From Boothiomyces macroporosus (taxonomy: Eukaryota; Chytridiomycota; Chytridiomycetes; Rhizophydiales; Terramycetaceae), in contig JADGKB010000060.1 of the NCBI GenBank assembly GCA_027604185.1, positions 1-64,000 on the forward strand: DNA of 64,000 bases, in the 5' to 3' direction. How positions within the stretch are numbered: position 1 is the first letter of the stretch; each line of letters opens with the position of its first letter. The notes beneath the pieces are model-generated. The model searched no databases. It saw only the letters and a program-made list of their open reading frames with translations, and was not told where the DNA came from. Position numbers and translations under genes: made by a program. Of the stretch, positions 22,501-35,491 are shown piece by piece.

Positions 22501-25500
22501 AACTATTCTTGAGTGTATCACCAAGTAACGCAATATTGTTGGCAGGAACACTGGAAAGAATCTCTGCGTGTGAAGTAGCCAATTGCTTGGATTTCCAACC
22601 TAATTCGTTTTCCTCGTTTTCTTCTGGATTGACATCTTCCTTCTTAACCCTCAATCGCTGGATAACAAGTAGTGTCTTTTCAATGCAAGCATCCAGCTCT
22701 TTAAGACAGTCTTGCAATGTATTCGAGCAAGAAGTATTATCGGTTGGCAACAATAGTTGGTTACTGCTATTCAGGAATTCCATAAGCGGAGATAAGATAA
22801 ATCTATAATTTGGATACTGAGATATGCTTGTTTCGATGATCTCGGTACATTTAGAAACAGATCTTTGGATTTTTGATACCAAATTTCGTATAGGCAAAGT
22901 TGGTAGTGGGGTGACTTCCGAATTTACAATAAAGTATTTGTGTTCTCTACATTCTTCCACAATTTGGGATACTTCTACAGAAAAGTTATTGAACGCTGAA
23001 CAAATCTTTGGGTCTATTCCATCCACAGCCTGCAAAACAAGCACAGTCTGGGTTAATACAGCAAAAAGATCAGATGCTGTTTTTGAAGCTTGTTTCATTA
23101 AATTGAGATATTTTCCAGACTCCAAAGACTCATCGAGAGTCTTCAACTGCGTAATATGTTCGATAACGTTTACTAACTGAGGAGATACACTTGAAAATAC
23201 AGCCCTTTGATCTAAGCTCATGTGCAAAAGATCATCCAAATATGCCACGAATTTCTCCATTTCCAAAGTGGAAATGTCTGGTGAATGACTAGATAGTAAT
23301 TTCCTTACTGCACCTAAACGGGCAATATTTCGACAATAATAAATATCAGCTCTATCCAAGATTGGCTTTAAATCAACCGAATTGGATGCGATGCCATACT
23401 TTTCTGTTGCTTCAACCAATTGTGTAAATTCTGGTTCTGGATGTGAATGCATGTAAACGGAATCCTGGTGTGCGATATACTTTTGACTACAACGGGAGTT
23501 GAGACCAATAAAAGTTAAAGCTTTGAGTAAATCCACTAGTGCCTTCTTTCGAATCATTTTTTGGCCTTTGGCTGTTTTTGATTCTGCACTTAAACTTGAA
23601 TTAATCGACTGGAATTCTTTGATCCTATCTATAATTGTGGTTCCGAATTCATTCAAATTAGAAATGGTGTCAATATACTGTACATTGGCAGAAATTTCAA
23701 GAGCAAAATGCTTTGATTTCTCATACAGATTCTGTAATTGAGAAAGTCGTCCTTCTTGGAGCTTTGCCCCAAAGTCTTGGCTATCAATTGATAAATTGGA
23801 TACGAATACCAATGCACTACTTTGTAATTTGCCGACAGTTGAATCTATTTTTTCAATTGGCTTTAAGACAGGCATATTTTCGTGGTACCGAGCTATTATT
23901 TCCTTAACTCGTAATTGAAGTTCCAAACGATATTTCTTTACAAACTTGTTAAGGTGGTGGTGAGTCCTTTTGGCACTTTCTTTCAGTGCAAATACATTAA
24001 TGTCCTTCCATGTTGCAATTTTTACATATTCACGCAATTCTTTCAGAATTGGCTTTCGAATTTGCTCTATAGATTGGTCAATCATTGGAACGAACTGTTG
24101 ATAAAATGCATGCACATTGTTTAGAGCGTTCTGGACAAATTCAATTATTGCAATGCCATTATGGATGCTATTGGTTGACTGCATATAGTTTCTGAAGGAT
24201 TCTATCATTTTCATTCTTGCCTTAAACTCTCCAATGGAAGAGGTGACTAAGAATTCATCCAGGGACTGTAAGACATCTTTACAGATATCATTTGCCGCTA
24301 AATCAGCCTCCTCACATTAATTATTGCTTACCTTGTTTCCTGCTAACCCAATCACAATTTTCCAAAGATGGAACCAATGGGCTGCTGCTCTTTCAGAACA
24401 TTTTCTGTTTTCAATTTCCAGCAGTTCTCTCCAAGTTTCCAATTCTAACTTTCTCCATTGGATGATTAGATTGGTTACTTCCAGTAATTCGCTTTTTAAC
24501 GAAAACTCTTTGCTAGAGTAATTCTCCCAGTCTTCTGACTTTACTAACAGTAATTCTAGCCCTGTTAAAAGCTTCATAATCGGAGATGTAACTGGGAACG
24601 AAATTATCCTTCGACAGATTAGTGCCAAGTTATTTAGAACTGCATGAGATGGCCAATGTGCAAGAGCTTTGTTCAAGGCTGATTCATAACTGAGAATTAC
24701 CGGCTTTAGTTTTCTAGCTTGGTAGACGTTTGAGTCATTGTAGAAATCGTACAGTTTGTCATTAAGTTCTAAAGGATGAGTAAGTCTGTCAATATGCCAC
24801 TTTGCAGCAACTAAAAATCCACTTCTACATAGGATATCAACACTTCCGGGAGGGATTATGCTATACTGCTGAGAAAGTGTCACTGCAGTGTCAAACAAGT
24901 TTTCATACGAACTGGACCACTCTTTAGAAAATAGACGTGAATTTTCGGAATTAAGACGATCAAACAAGTCACATATATGCCAAGATACCTTTTCAGAGAA
25001 TACAGAAAATACTTGAGGTGTAGCGCTTGGCTTAGATTGTAATTCACTATCTGGATCAATGTCCAAATCAGCGAATTCTTGTTGAAAGTCTGGGAACAGT
25101 TTCAAGAACTCTTCTTCATCAAATTCATCACTGGTTTGGAATTCATTCACTCTAGCTTTATATAAGCTTTGATCTTGTTCAATCTTTGCCAATCTTTGCT
25201 CCTCAGCGAATGACCAAAGGTTGACGATAGAGTTGAATTGTTGATGGATCATTGTGTGCAAGTGTTTGTTTCTCGTTGAAAACGTCGATTTGAACGACAA
25301 CGCTTGTTTCAGGTATCCTAAATGTACAGATAGCTTGGACTGAATTTGTTGTGTATTCTGGGTAGGTAGTTTTTCTATGTTTTCAAGTATTTTCATAATC
25401 CTGTCTTCATCATATAATTTCACAAATTGTAATTGATCTTCCATGATGCCTTCTGCAAGATGATTTTTACCACACCAGTCTTTTTGTTTCAGGAAACGGA

Positions 25501-28500
25501 ACCCATATTTCATATGGTATATACTTAATAGAAGAGGATGCAATAGATCACTATAGTGTGGATATTTGGCCTGCAGCCGCTTGGCAATGGATCCCAACAG
25601 TTCTTGCAACGAGTCTTCTTTGTCAGACCCCACCTTAGATCCGTGTAATGCTGATGCAATGTTATTAATAGCTTGGTCTGACAGAACATTATTCTTCAAA
25701 TTCTGCATTTCAAGATACAGATTCTTCATTTGTGAAATTTCAGGTCGCAGTGGCATTTTGAATTTCAATTTCTTTTGTTCAGTTTGAATATTCTGAATTC
25801 TATCCATCTGTTCTTGATGACCATACACATTAGAATTTCCAAATGTAACAAATTGATATTCCTGCTCAATGAGCAACTCTGATATTAATTCATCCATCTC
25901 TTTGGAAAGGAAGTGTATTTTTGCCTTGCGACCTTCAACTGGGTCCATTGGAAAATCTGGTATATAAGTATTGATAAAGCAGTATGCATACGACACCCAA
26001 AGCATCCCACGTGTAAAGTGCTCGTCGTGAATCGGGTTTTCAACAATCAGATAAAGATGATTGAATATCCATAAGAGTTTTCCCTTCACAATCTCTGAAA
26101 AGATTTCTAACGATTCTAGTGAAGAGACTATGTCTTCAAACGCACTCTTTGAATAAGGCAAGGACAAGGATTGAACTATTTTAGACAAACCCTCCATTTG
26201 TAAATTTGTGTTTAACAATGAGAAAAAGTTTGAAAGTTGATAGATAAGCATATCAGTATCAAGGTTGAGTATATCAGCTTGCTGTGTTGAAGGCTTGGAT
26301 AATTCCTTTTGTAATGCAACCAATTGTTCCAACTTACTCTCCAATGAATACAACGGAACATCATCCATTTTCTTGGTCATAGAAAAAATCACTCCAGCCT
26401 GGCTGGTAATCAATGGATGTGTACTGTCTGAATGATTTTGCTGAAGATTGATTTCAACTTCTTTGTATATCAATGGAGCTATTTCTCCGTTCACAAGGGT
26501 TTTTAAAGAGTCATCATAGAGATATTGATTCCAAAAAGTGTGGCCATTTGCCCAGAGTGTGCGATTCCACTCTAATATAGCCTCTTGCATGACTGTAGAT
26601 AAGAACAACTTGATAGATTCGTCTAACATGAGCAAAAGTTACCAGAAATTGTCAACTTATTATTTGGATCGACATACCACACCAGTCTTTGTAGAGGCTC
26701 AAAATGCAGTGGATTGAAGGACGTGTTGGAAATCATCTCTGAAAGCTGTCCTTCAAGTAGATTAAATAAAGATTGTGCACTCTATGTGTTAAAATAGATT
26801 ACCGAATGTTTATCTGATAGCATTTCACGAAGCAATTTCAAAGCCTTTAATTCCAAGTGAATGGCGTTTAGATCATTAATAGGCCATAACAAAAACCTAG
26901 TGCACATATTCTGGGCAGAATCAACAATTTGTAAATTTGGCTGGCTTTGGATTTCCAGATCTGGAAGAGTAATATTCTGAATTATAAGCTAATTACCTTT
27001 GGAACCTCATTCAGCACATTGAAAAGTCCCTCGTCAGCCCTGTCTTGACCATTCAAAAAGTATAGAGTAGACACGCCTTCCAGCACCATCACCTTGTAAT
27101 TTTTCCACTTGTTCCAATCAGCAGTTAGAATAAACCAATCTATATTAACTGGAGCTCACCTTGAGGATTCATGTCCCATAGAGACATTTTTGAATCGATT
27201 TGTTTGAAATCTTTGTAAAGACTGAAAAGCTTTTCGTCAATAAAAGTCAATGTTGAAACTGAGTTCCAGAGTGTACTGCATGATTGATATTTTTGATAAG
27301 AAAGAGTATCCGTCAATTCCAATAAAGCAGTTCTGATTGGCTGCAAATATTCTATCTCGAAATTGTTAGTCTTGAAGAGGATTTCGTATAACCTGTCGAT
27401 AGTTATGATAATCATTTCAAATTTGAACTCGCTGCTTGATACACACTCAAATAATTCCCTTCTAATCTTCAATAGCAATTTTGCTAGTACAGTATTTACG
27501 TTTGAATCAAAGCAATAATCATGAATTGATTCCAGCAGAGGGTAAAAGTGCTTAACCGAAGGATGAGAGAGTGAGGAAACGCGGATTTTCTTGAAATGAG
27601 CCATATACGATAGCTGAACAATCGTTAAGGACTGCTGATCCAATTCTTTTGCTTGGTCATAGATGTTGGTTTCTTGCAAGGAATTAAAGTGAACAGTACG
27701 TTCTATCTCTAATTGATCTAAAATTTTAGAGTATTCTGAGTCTTCAATGGTTTTTAATGAATGAATGCCGCTCTTTCTGATATCCAAAGGCTATGATCAA
27801 TTAAAATTTACCAAGGTGTATCTTATTTCCGACAGATGAGCACTTTCCAATATTCGAGCATTTTTGTCTGAAATTTGCTCTCTTAAATACTCGCTTCCAG
27901 TAAATACGACCCTGTTCAACAGTGAGGCCACCCATGAAGTTGATTCGTCGAGAAATTCTTCTTCTATTACTTCTATCAGTGCAAAAAGGCTTTCGTTTGT
28001 TTGCTCTTCAAACCGATAGATCAGCTTGCAAACTGCCTCCACCAAAAACTCTTTTTCAGGTGTATATTCTAGTTTGTTTTGCACTACGAACTGCGGTTTT
28101 TCCGATAGTAATTGTGTAATCAGCATGCCAATTTTGTGTAAAGAGTTGGCAATATTTGAACACTGTGCCAACAACTTTCCAGAATTACGAAGCGGCCAAC
28201 TATTATGACCCACAAGCAATTCCTCGGGAGAAATATCAGAAAATTCCAATCCGGATTGTGCAAATACATCGTTCCATGCTTGTCCTCGCCTTAGTCTTTC
28301 TACGGCTAGTTTAATTTGGCTCTTGGTGATTAAGCCTTGACTTTCTGCTTCAACAAAGGCCTTTGTAGAGTATATTCCAGGTAGGCCGTACTCTGTCAAC
28401 AATTTCATCACGTCCACTTGCCCATATTCAGCATGGTCATAGAAATCTGTAATGTATAATTCAATGGAACGATTGCGCATTGCTCTGGAAATTTCACCAT

Positions 28501-31500
28501 GTCTTGGATCCATAGTCATGAATATACGAAAGTTTGGGTGAGGTGTAATAATTTTCACTTGGCCATCAACCAGACCTCTTTCATTTACGGCCAAAGTACC
28601 GCCTACTTCAAGCAAAGAGTTCAATCGATCCAATACACTGGAGGAGCATAAATTTACGTTATCAATTAACAACCAATATCCCCGCTCTAAAGCCGTGATT
28701 AAAGTGCTGTCCATCCATTCAAATTGACCTCCAGTTCCAGATTCAGTAAGCCTGCTGTAGTTGTTTATCTTTTGTTGCAGGAAAACATAAATTCCTTCAT
28801 CATTAAGGAAAGGTCGAAGCGATTCCAGTAGCTCAAGCAGCTGTTTCACTTTTCTTTTACTATCTTCATTTGCCTCTATTGAATCCCAGAATTCATTCAA
28901 CTGCGACACAGCATCTAAATTGGATTCCAGCAGTAATCTTCTAGTAATAGTTTCAATAATCTCTGAAAAATGGTCCAATATATCCTGTTCGCATCTTTTC
29001 AAGTCAACTTGTTCAAATCCGCCAAGTAATTCTAGAGCATCAACGCCTGGATTCAATGAAAATTCTTCAAGCTTTTCTCCGCATAATTGCGCCAGCAGCC
29101 TAACCAAGCTGCTTTTTCCGCATGCGGTTGGTCCAACAATTAATGCTGTAGTTTTTGCTTTGACACATAGCACCAAAGATTGGAGGAGAGGGAGAGACGA
29201 TAGCATAATCTGAAGGTCATCAACTGGTATTCCATGTTTATGGGTCCCCCTGTTGTTTGTTCTGTCGTAAATTTGATTTCCAACGATAAGGTGCTGGTCA
29301 GTAATTTTAAAAAATGGATTTTCAAGGACTTGCTCTGGAAGTTCACCAAAAACGTCATTGTAAATTTTGCGAACGCATTCCCGATCCTCTTCTGTTCTCA
29401 TTCTTTGTACGTAGAGAATATTTAGAAATTCTGCAGGATTGTGGAAATTGTTGCTTTGGATCATAAGCTCAATCCATCTAAGGATATCACGAAGGTTAAA
29501 TTCCCATGGAGAACCGAGCCAGCCAAAGTTGTGCAAATCCATAGTTTCTCTTTTGATGATTTCATTGAACTCGATCATTTTCTCCCCTATAGAGCTTGGA
29601 AGTTGGGGATACAAGTTTTTACAAATAAATACCAAGTCATCTTTGGTCAACTCTTCCACATAAACAAGCGTGAAACGGTTCACAAATGATTTAGGCAATC
29701 CTTTTCTGCCACCGCCTTGAGATTGAGGATTTTGCGCTGCAAACACACGGAAATCTGGGTGACAGGAAAAGTGCTTATCTAACTCTGGAATATACACTGT
29801 GGCTCTATGATCTAAACAGGCATTCAAACCTTCCAATACTTGTTGTGATGCCAAGTTCAACTCGTCAAGAAGCACCCAATCCCCATCTTGCATTGCCTTT
29901 AAAAATGGACCATCTCTCCAAGAGAATTCACCGCCATTTCCACCTTCAACAGGTAAATCAGACCCAAATAGATCCATCAAATCTGTTTGTTCGGATAAAT
30001 TGATTCTAATCAAATTATGTCTAGAAATCGCTGCCAAAGAGGTAACCAAAGACGTTTTTCCAGCACCAGGGGATCCTTCTAAAAGTATGGGCTTGGACAG
30101 CTGCATCGAACGTAGCACTCTAACACAGTTTTGCAAAGTTGTTGGTGCTTGCAGAGCAAAAGAAACTGATTTTGGAGGACAATTTCCAAATGGGACAACA
30201 AATGGCTCCACTCCTACAGAGGCTTCGGACACATTGATGATCACATTATCAAATTCAGATACAGTTGTATGAATGTCTGCAAATTGAAGTAGCGTTTCCC
30301 GAGCTTTCTTGCTTTGCGTTTTTGCTGAACCAACAATCCCCAACAGCGGATTCACCCCCATACCATCAATAAGAACCATACATCCTCCATGATAGAATGA
30401 CTCGGGTATTCCGATAGTAGGTGACACATTAACGATAAAACCAGCCCAAGCAAGCACATCACGCAATGAAACAATAGTTTCAATCGGCTTATTCAACTCC
30501 TGGGCATACCAATCTAAAAACTCTAGAATCTTGTTTGCCCAGTATTCTGAATTTTCAATTCGCATTTTGTTTGAGATAATCATTTGTAAATCATGTTTAT
30601 CTGAAATTTGTGGTACCCAAATTTCGGTGAATCTATTACGGAGAGCAGGTGAAAGCTCTTTTTTACCATAATCACCGCCAGGATTCATCGTTGCGAAAAA
30701 CTGAAACTTTTCGTGAGCTTTAATTTCGAAAATATCCAGCCCATTTTTTTCAACTAATGTAAGCTGCCTGCTAGGTTCAAGCACACTGTTCAACCTTTCA
30801 AGCACAGAATCATCAGCCAGTGAAATTTCATCCAGTAAAAATATATCTCCTCGCTGCATGGCTTGAACCAACGGACCGTCATGCCATTCAAACAGAGCTT
30901 TGGACTTTGAGATCAAACTTTCGAGTTCGGCGACTTTAATATTTTGTGTTTTCAAATCCCTGACAAACTCTTCAATTTGTGCCAAACTAGCATCTTCTTG
31001 TATCTGATGCCCCTTAAGAGCATCTCTCAGCTGAGCTTCATAGGTTTCCCTGTTTCTTGACGGCCTTTGGCTTCCTAGAAAATCTGAAGTCTCTGAATTT
31101 TGATGTGCATTGACAATATGAAGCTCCTGAGAGAATAAACTGGCCAATAACTGACAAACAGTCGTTTTACCACATCCAGTCTCACCAATTAACAACACTG
31201 GCTCGGCGAAAATAGTAGAATTGTAAATCAATACAAATAACTTTTTCATAGCTTTGGTCCAAACAACTGAAGGCTGAACTTTGAATTGGCTAATTATTTC
31301 GTTAAACTTGTCGTTATAGTATTTATCCATATCTAGTTTCACTCTAAGTTCCTTTTCAATAATTTTCTGAATGACTTGTCGATCTTCTTGTTTACGCACT
31401 CTTTCAGCGATAAGCATATATCCATCTTCTGCAAGAGCTTCATAACCAACAGCTTTGCGCAACGCCCATCTGAATAGATCACGCAGTGTGATAAACGACT

Positions 31501-34500
31501 GCCGGCCTTGGAAAATTCTTGAGGCATCTCTGCTCTGAGAAAGTTGTTTATAAACTGCCACACATTTCTTTGCATAAGACGGAGCAATCTGGCATCTCTT
31601 TTCGAGAATAGTTTCCAATTCATGTTCAGGAATATCAGTGAAATGAAGCTCTAGGAATCTGTTCCTGAAAGCTCTAGACAGCTGTTTACGACCGCCATAC
31701 TGCCCCGCTGGGTTCTGAGTAGCAAACAGCATGAAATGTGGATGGGGTTTAATCACTTCCTGTTTTTCAGCAAGGAACAGCTCTCTGTTGTCATCCAATA
31801 AACGATTGAGCGCTTCCAAGACATCACTCGGGGCAAGGTTAAGTTCATCAAGTACAATCCAATAGCCTTTTCTCAATGCTTCAACTAACACACCCTACAA
31901 TTAGTAAAAAATACCTCTTGGAATACAAGCACACCTTCATTGTTACTCATGTACCCACCAAGATATTCTTGCAGATCAGTATGTTCGTGATTATTAATTC
32001 TGATAAATCTGTGACCAGTACATTTAGCAAGATACTCTATCATACTAGTCTTACCAGCTGAAGTAGGCCCTTGGATAAGAATCGGATATTTTCTAGACAA
32101 GCAGCCTCTGGCCAAATTAGCAAGATTAGTCTTAACTGATGGAGTAAGAACGAATTGGTTATCCAGATTCTCTGGAATTTCCAAAGGGCCTTTTTCAAGC
32201 CAGAACGAATCCACTAGGGTATATCTTGAACTGTATTCAGCTTCATCTGGTTTTTGAGGGATTTGCTTAATGAAAGCTTGAGGATTCCGGACGGTGTTTA
32301 GGATACATGTTTCTAGTATCCCGTACAGTTTTTTGAATGAATCAGTTGATAATCCAGTCATGAAGGTCATGAAGCAACCTTCATAAAGTGATCTTCTGAT
32401 ACCATATGTAGGAGCAATAAACGAAGCACAAGAAAGGGCTCTAGTGAGTGTACGCATACTAATATGTACTCTCTGATCGGCACCATCAAACACCATTCCA
32501 TCAACAGCAAGCTTTTTGCACTGAGTGTAAAATTCAGCAATATCTCGGCATATTTCTTCTCCACTTGGTCCGGCTGGTAAAAATTTGTAAATGTAACTTT
32601 TGATTACTAGTAAAAGATCATTGATGTTAGCATCAGGCGAGTTTACCCAAAATTCAGTGAACCGGGAGCGTAGACCACTTGGAAGGTTGCGTTTGCCCGC
32701 ATCATTGGCAGGATTCATACAACCAAAGATACGAAAGTTGGGGTGGCGTTTGATTGGTTGCACGTCTCCTCTTTCCAATAACAGTATAGATCCTTCGGGA
32801 CTTTGTAGTAATCCAGATAAACACTCCAATGTCTCTGCAGTTGCCAAATTAATTTCATCAAGCAAGATCCAATGCCCATTTTTCATTGCTTGTACAAGAC
32901 TTCCTTCCACAAACGAAAACAAAAAGTTGCTCTTGATTTGCTGCATCTTTTGTTGGAACTCTCTTGTCATGTTTTGGAATATTTCCCATTCCACAAATAA
33001 AGCAGGATCAAGAACCTTTCTAGCTTTCTTTTTACCATCGGTTTCATTCATGGACAACCGTGCAGTTTTCTGGTTAGTTTGTACTTTTTCTGCCATTTTG
33101 ATAGCGTTGTTGAAGCCAACTAGGACCTGGTCACACTTCTTTCTTGAATAATACTTGTTGATAGAGTCAAGGAATGCAGAGTTTGATTTAACTGAAAAAG
33201 TGCAAGAAAACAGTTCGTCAAACTTTTCTTTGAGGGGAGCAATCAACATTACTTGGTCCACAGGTTTAAATCCACCCAACAAATCGGTACTATCAGATTG
33301 CTGACTCATATTGATTACTGTTAGCTTGTGTCCAAGTTGAGATGCAAGTTTTTGAACAACAGTAGTCTTTCCCGTACCAGTTTCACCAACAAGCAAGATT
33401 GGTTCTTTTTGCAAGACACACATTGCAAGTTTTTCCAATAATCTTAAAGAGGCACTAGTGCTTGCAAATGGAGCACTTGATTCAATTTGCTTGATTTTTG
33501 GTAGGTGTACCCTTCCAATCTGAATGGATGTTTTGTCGTCAACAAGAGCAGGGAGGTGGTGATAAATATAGTATTCTACCCTGTGCTCAGATAGCTCCAA
33601 CATTTTCCCCAATTCAACAGCAAGGCTGAATAGCAAATCTTCTTTAGGAATCATTCCTAATATACAATCAAACGCTTCCCTAAAAACCAATTCGTTGAAT
33701 TGCTGATTGTCCATTACTTTTACAATTCTTTCACACCATTTAATCAGATCTCTAATTGACAACTGTCGCGCAAAATCTTTAAAGATCGTCTTTAGCTTGT
33801 CATAAATATTAATGATTAGTTGAATATCTGTAATTTCAGGGAACTTTGCGGATAGTATTTGTTGTATTTCATTCAATTGCATTTCTGGTACACTGATATT
33901 TGTCCACAAGTTTTCTCCAATGGATTTATTCGCAGTTCGTTTTGTAGCAAATATTTTAAATCCATCTTTTGCATAATGGCGTTCACCTCTGCTTTGAACA
34001 TGAAGCCATCGTGTTTCTAATAGTGGTAATAGGACACTAATGACATCAACTGGAGCCAAGTCAATGTCTTCGATCAAGAGCCATCTTCCTTCAGCGACGG
34101 CAGTAGTGAGAATGCCAGGCTGCCATTTAAACACACCGGGAGTTGAAGTTGTCATATAAGTTCCCAGTAACAGCTTGCTATCTGTTTGGTCGCCCAAATG
34201 TATCTTTAGTAAATCTAATTAATTAGCAATTACCTTGACATCCAAGAATTCTTCCTGCTTCTTCAACCAGAGCTGTTTTCCCACTCCCTTCATGTCCTTG
34301 TAGCAAAATTGGCATTTCGCAAGATAAAGCCAACCCAATTTCATAAAGTATTTTACTGGACGTTTCTGTCAGTACAAAGCTTGAATTGTATTCTCTCTCT
34401 TGCTTTGGCAAATACACTCCACACAAGTCCGCAATCTTGTCTGACTGAATAGAGACTGGCTTTGTTTGGTAATTGAATAGTAACAATAAATCCAATGATT

Positions 34501-35044
34501 GCTTGTAATTATCCTTGTAAAATCTACATTAGCAAGAATTACTCTTTCAGGACTGGTCTAGTGTCTCTAATGTAATTATTAATCATTTGCTGTTGCTCCT
34601 TGTCAACCATTCCAGTAAGCAATCCAATACACAAAATTGCATAATATTTCGACAGGTCATCTGATGACAAAAACTTGTAGAAATCCGACGCTTTAAATAA
34701 AGAGAAATAATCCTTTGAGTGATTCAATAAATAATAAACATAGCGAGGTTCAACCGTCAACTTTTTCAATGAGAATCTGAATTAAATTTAAATTACGGTT
34801 TCAAGTACGGTAGCAATGGCACTAGTCTGGAAAAGGTCATTAGCTCCATTAATTCTGGTTCAAGAGGATGCAGCTGACAAGGGACGATTTTTCTTCTTGA
34901 AATTAAATCTGGAATTATTTGTAAGTGATATTTCACTACCAGAGTACAAGTACATGGTCTGTATAGCAGTGCGGATAATGTATCTGGATCAGAGATATTT
35001 GATTTCTCTGATCCTGTTGCACAACTTGATTCCAGGAATTCCAT
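19574..35044 (-). CDS. MDN1: Midasin/Rea1 AAA+ ATPase of 60S ribosome maturation
   Basis: Dynein-related giant ATPase that strips assembly factors from pre-60S particles; about 5089 aa. Six Walker A motifs appear in order: GHEGSGKT, GETGTGKT, GPTSAGKT, GETGCGKT, GSPGAGKT and GPTACGKS. A long linker follows, then an Asp/Glu-rich region (roughly 20600-22270), then the C-terminal MIDAS domain with the metal site DDSLSMSS. Ten introns are inferred: 24311-24331, 26623-26642, 26782-26802, 26977-26996, 27140-27159, 27791-27811, 31895-31914, 34215-34233, 34524-34542 and 34777-34796, all 19-21 nt. The remaining length is exactly 5090 codons. The start at 35044 is the only ATG that opens the frame; the N-terminal 80 residues are weakly conserved. 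In-frame 21-nt introns could still hide inside the long exons. Confidence 0.93.
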
Positions 35045-35491
35045 TTGTTGAAAAAAAAAGAAAAAAAAAGTCTATATTCAGGAGGGGATCGAATACTCTT
35101 GCCCTCTCTTTATTATAAAAAGCGTATATGAGTCCTAGTACCAGTTGGGAGTAGGTTCGATGACAGTCTCGTAAAGTTAAGTTCATAAGGATACTACTTT
35201 TGCTTTGTGGTAAAAGAGTGCTTATACTTGTACACTGGCTTCTGATAGAACAGCTTAAACACCGCAGACATTCCAGATTTGCACAGATAATCTCGTCTGC
35301 ATTTGTTTTCCCTTTCTTTGGAATCTATATTCTCCATCATTGGTTCTGCCTCCTTTAAATCGCACTCTATGGATTACACCTAATAGAAAGAGTTGTAAAA
35401 GAGTCACTCCAAAGAGTTCCGAATTGCTTGTTATCCGTGGGGAAATGCTGGACCCAAGTGATAACAATATCAAAAAAAAGTTTAAATCAAA
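35045..35491. promoter_or_regulatory. Divergent promoter MDN1 / trehalase
   Basis: A 447-bp head-to-head spacer. It contains an A-rich run next to the MDN1 ATG. I see no clear TATA box for either gene. Open frames here lack any family resemblance. Confidence 0.5.

Noticed and set aside
20571..22808. Long plus-strand open frames opposite the midasin acidic region
   Set aside because: They are antisense shadows of the Asp/Glu-rich coding sequence, which lacks stops on the other strand; the compositions are biased and match no family.
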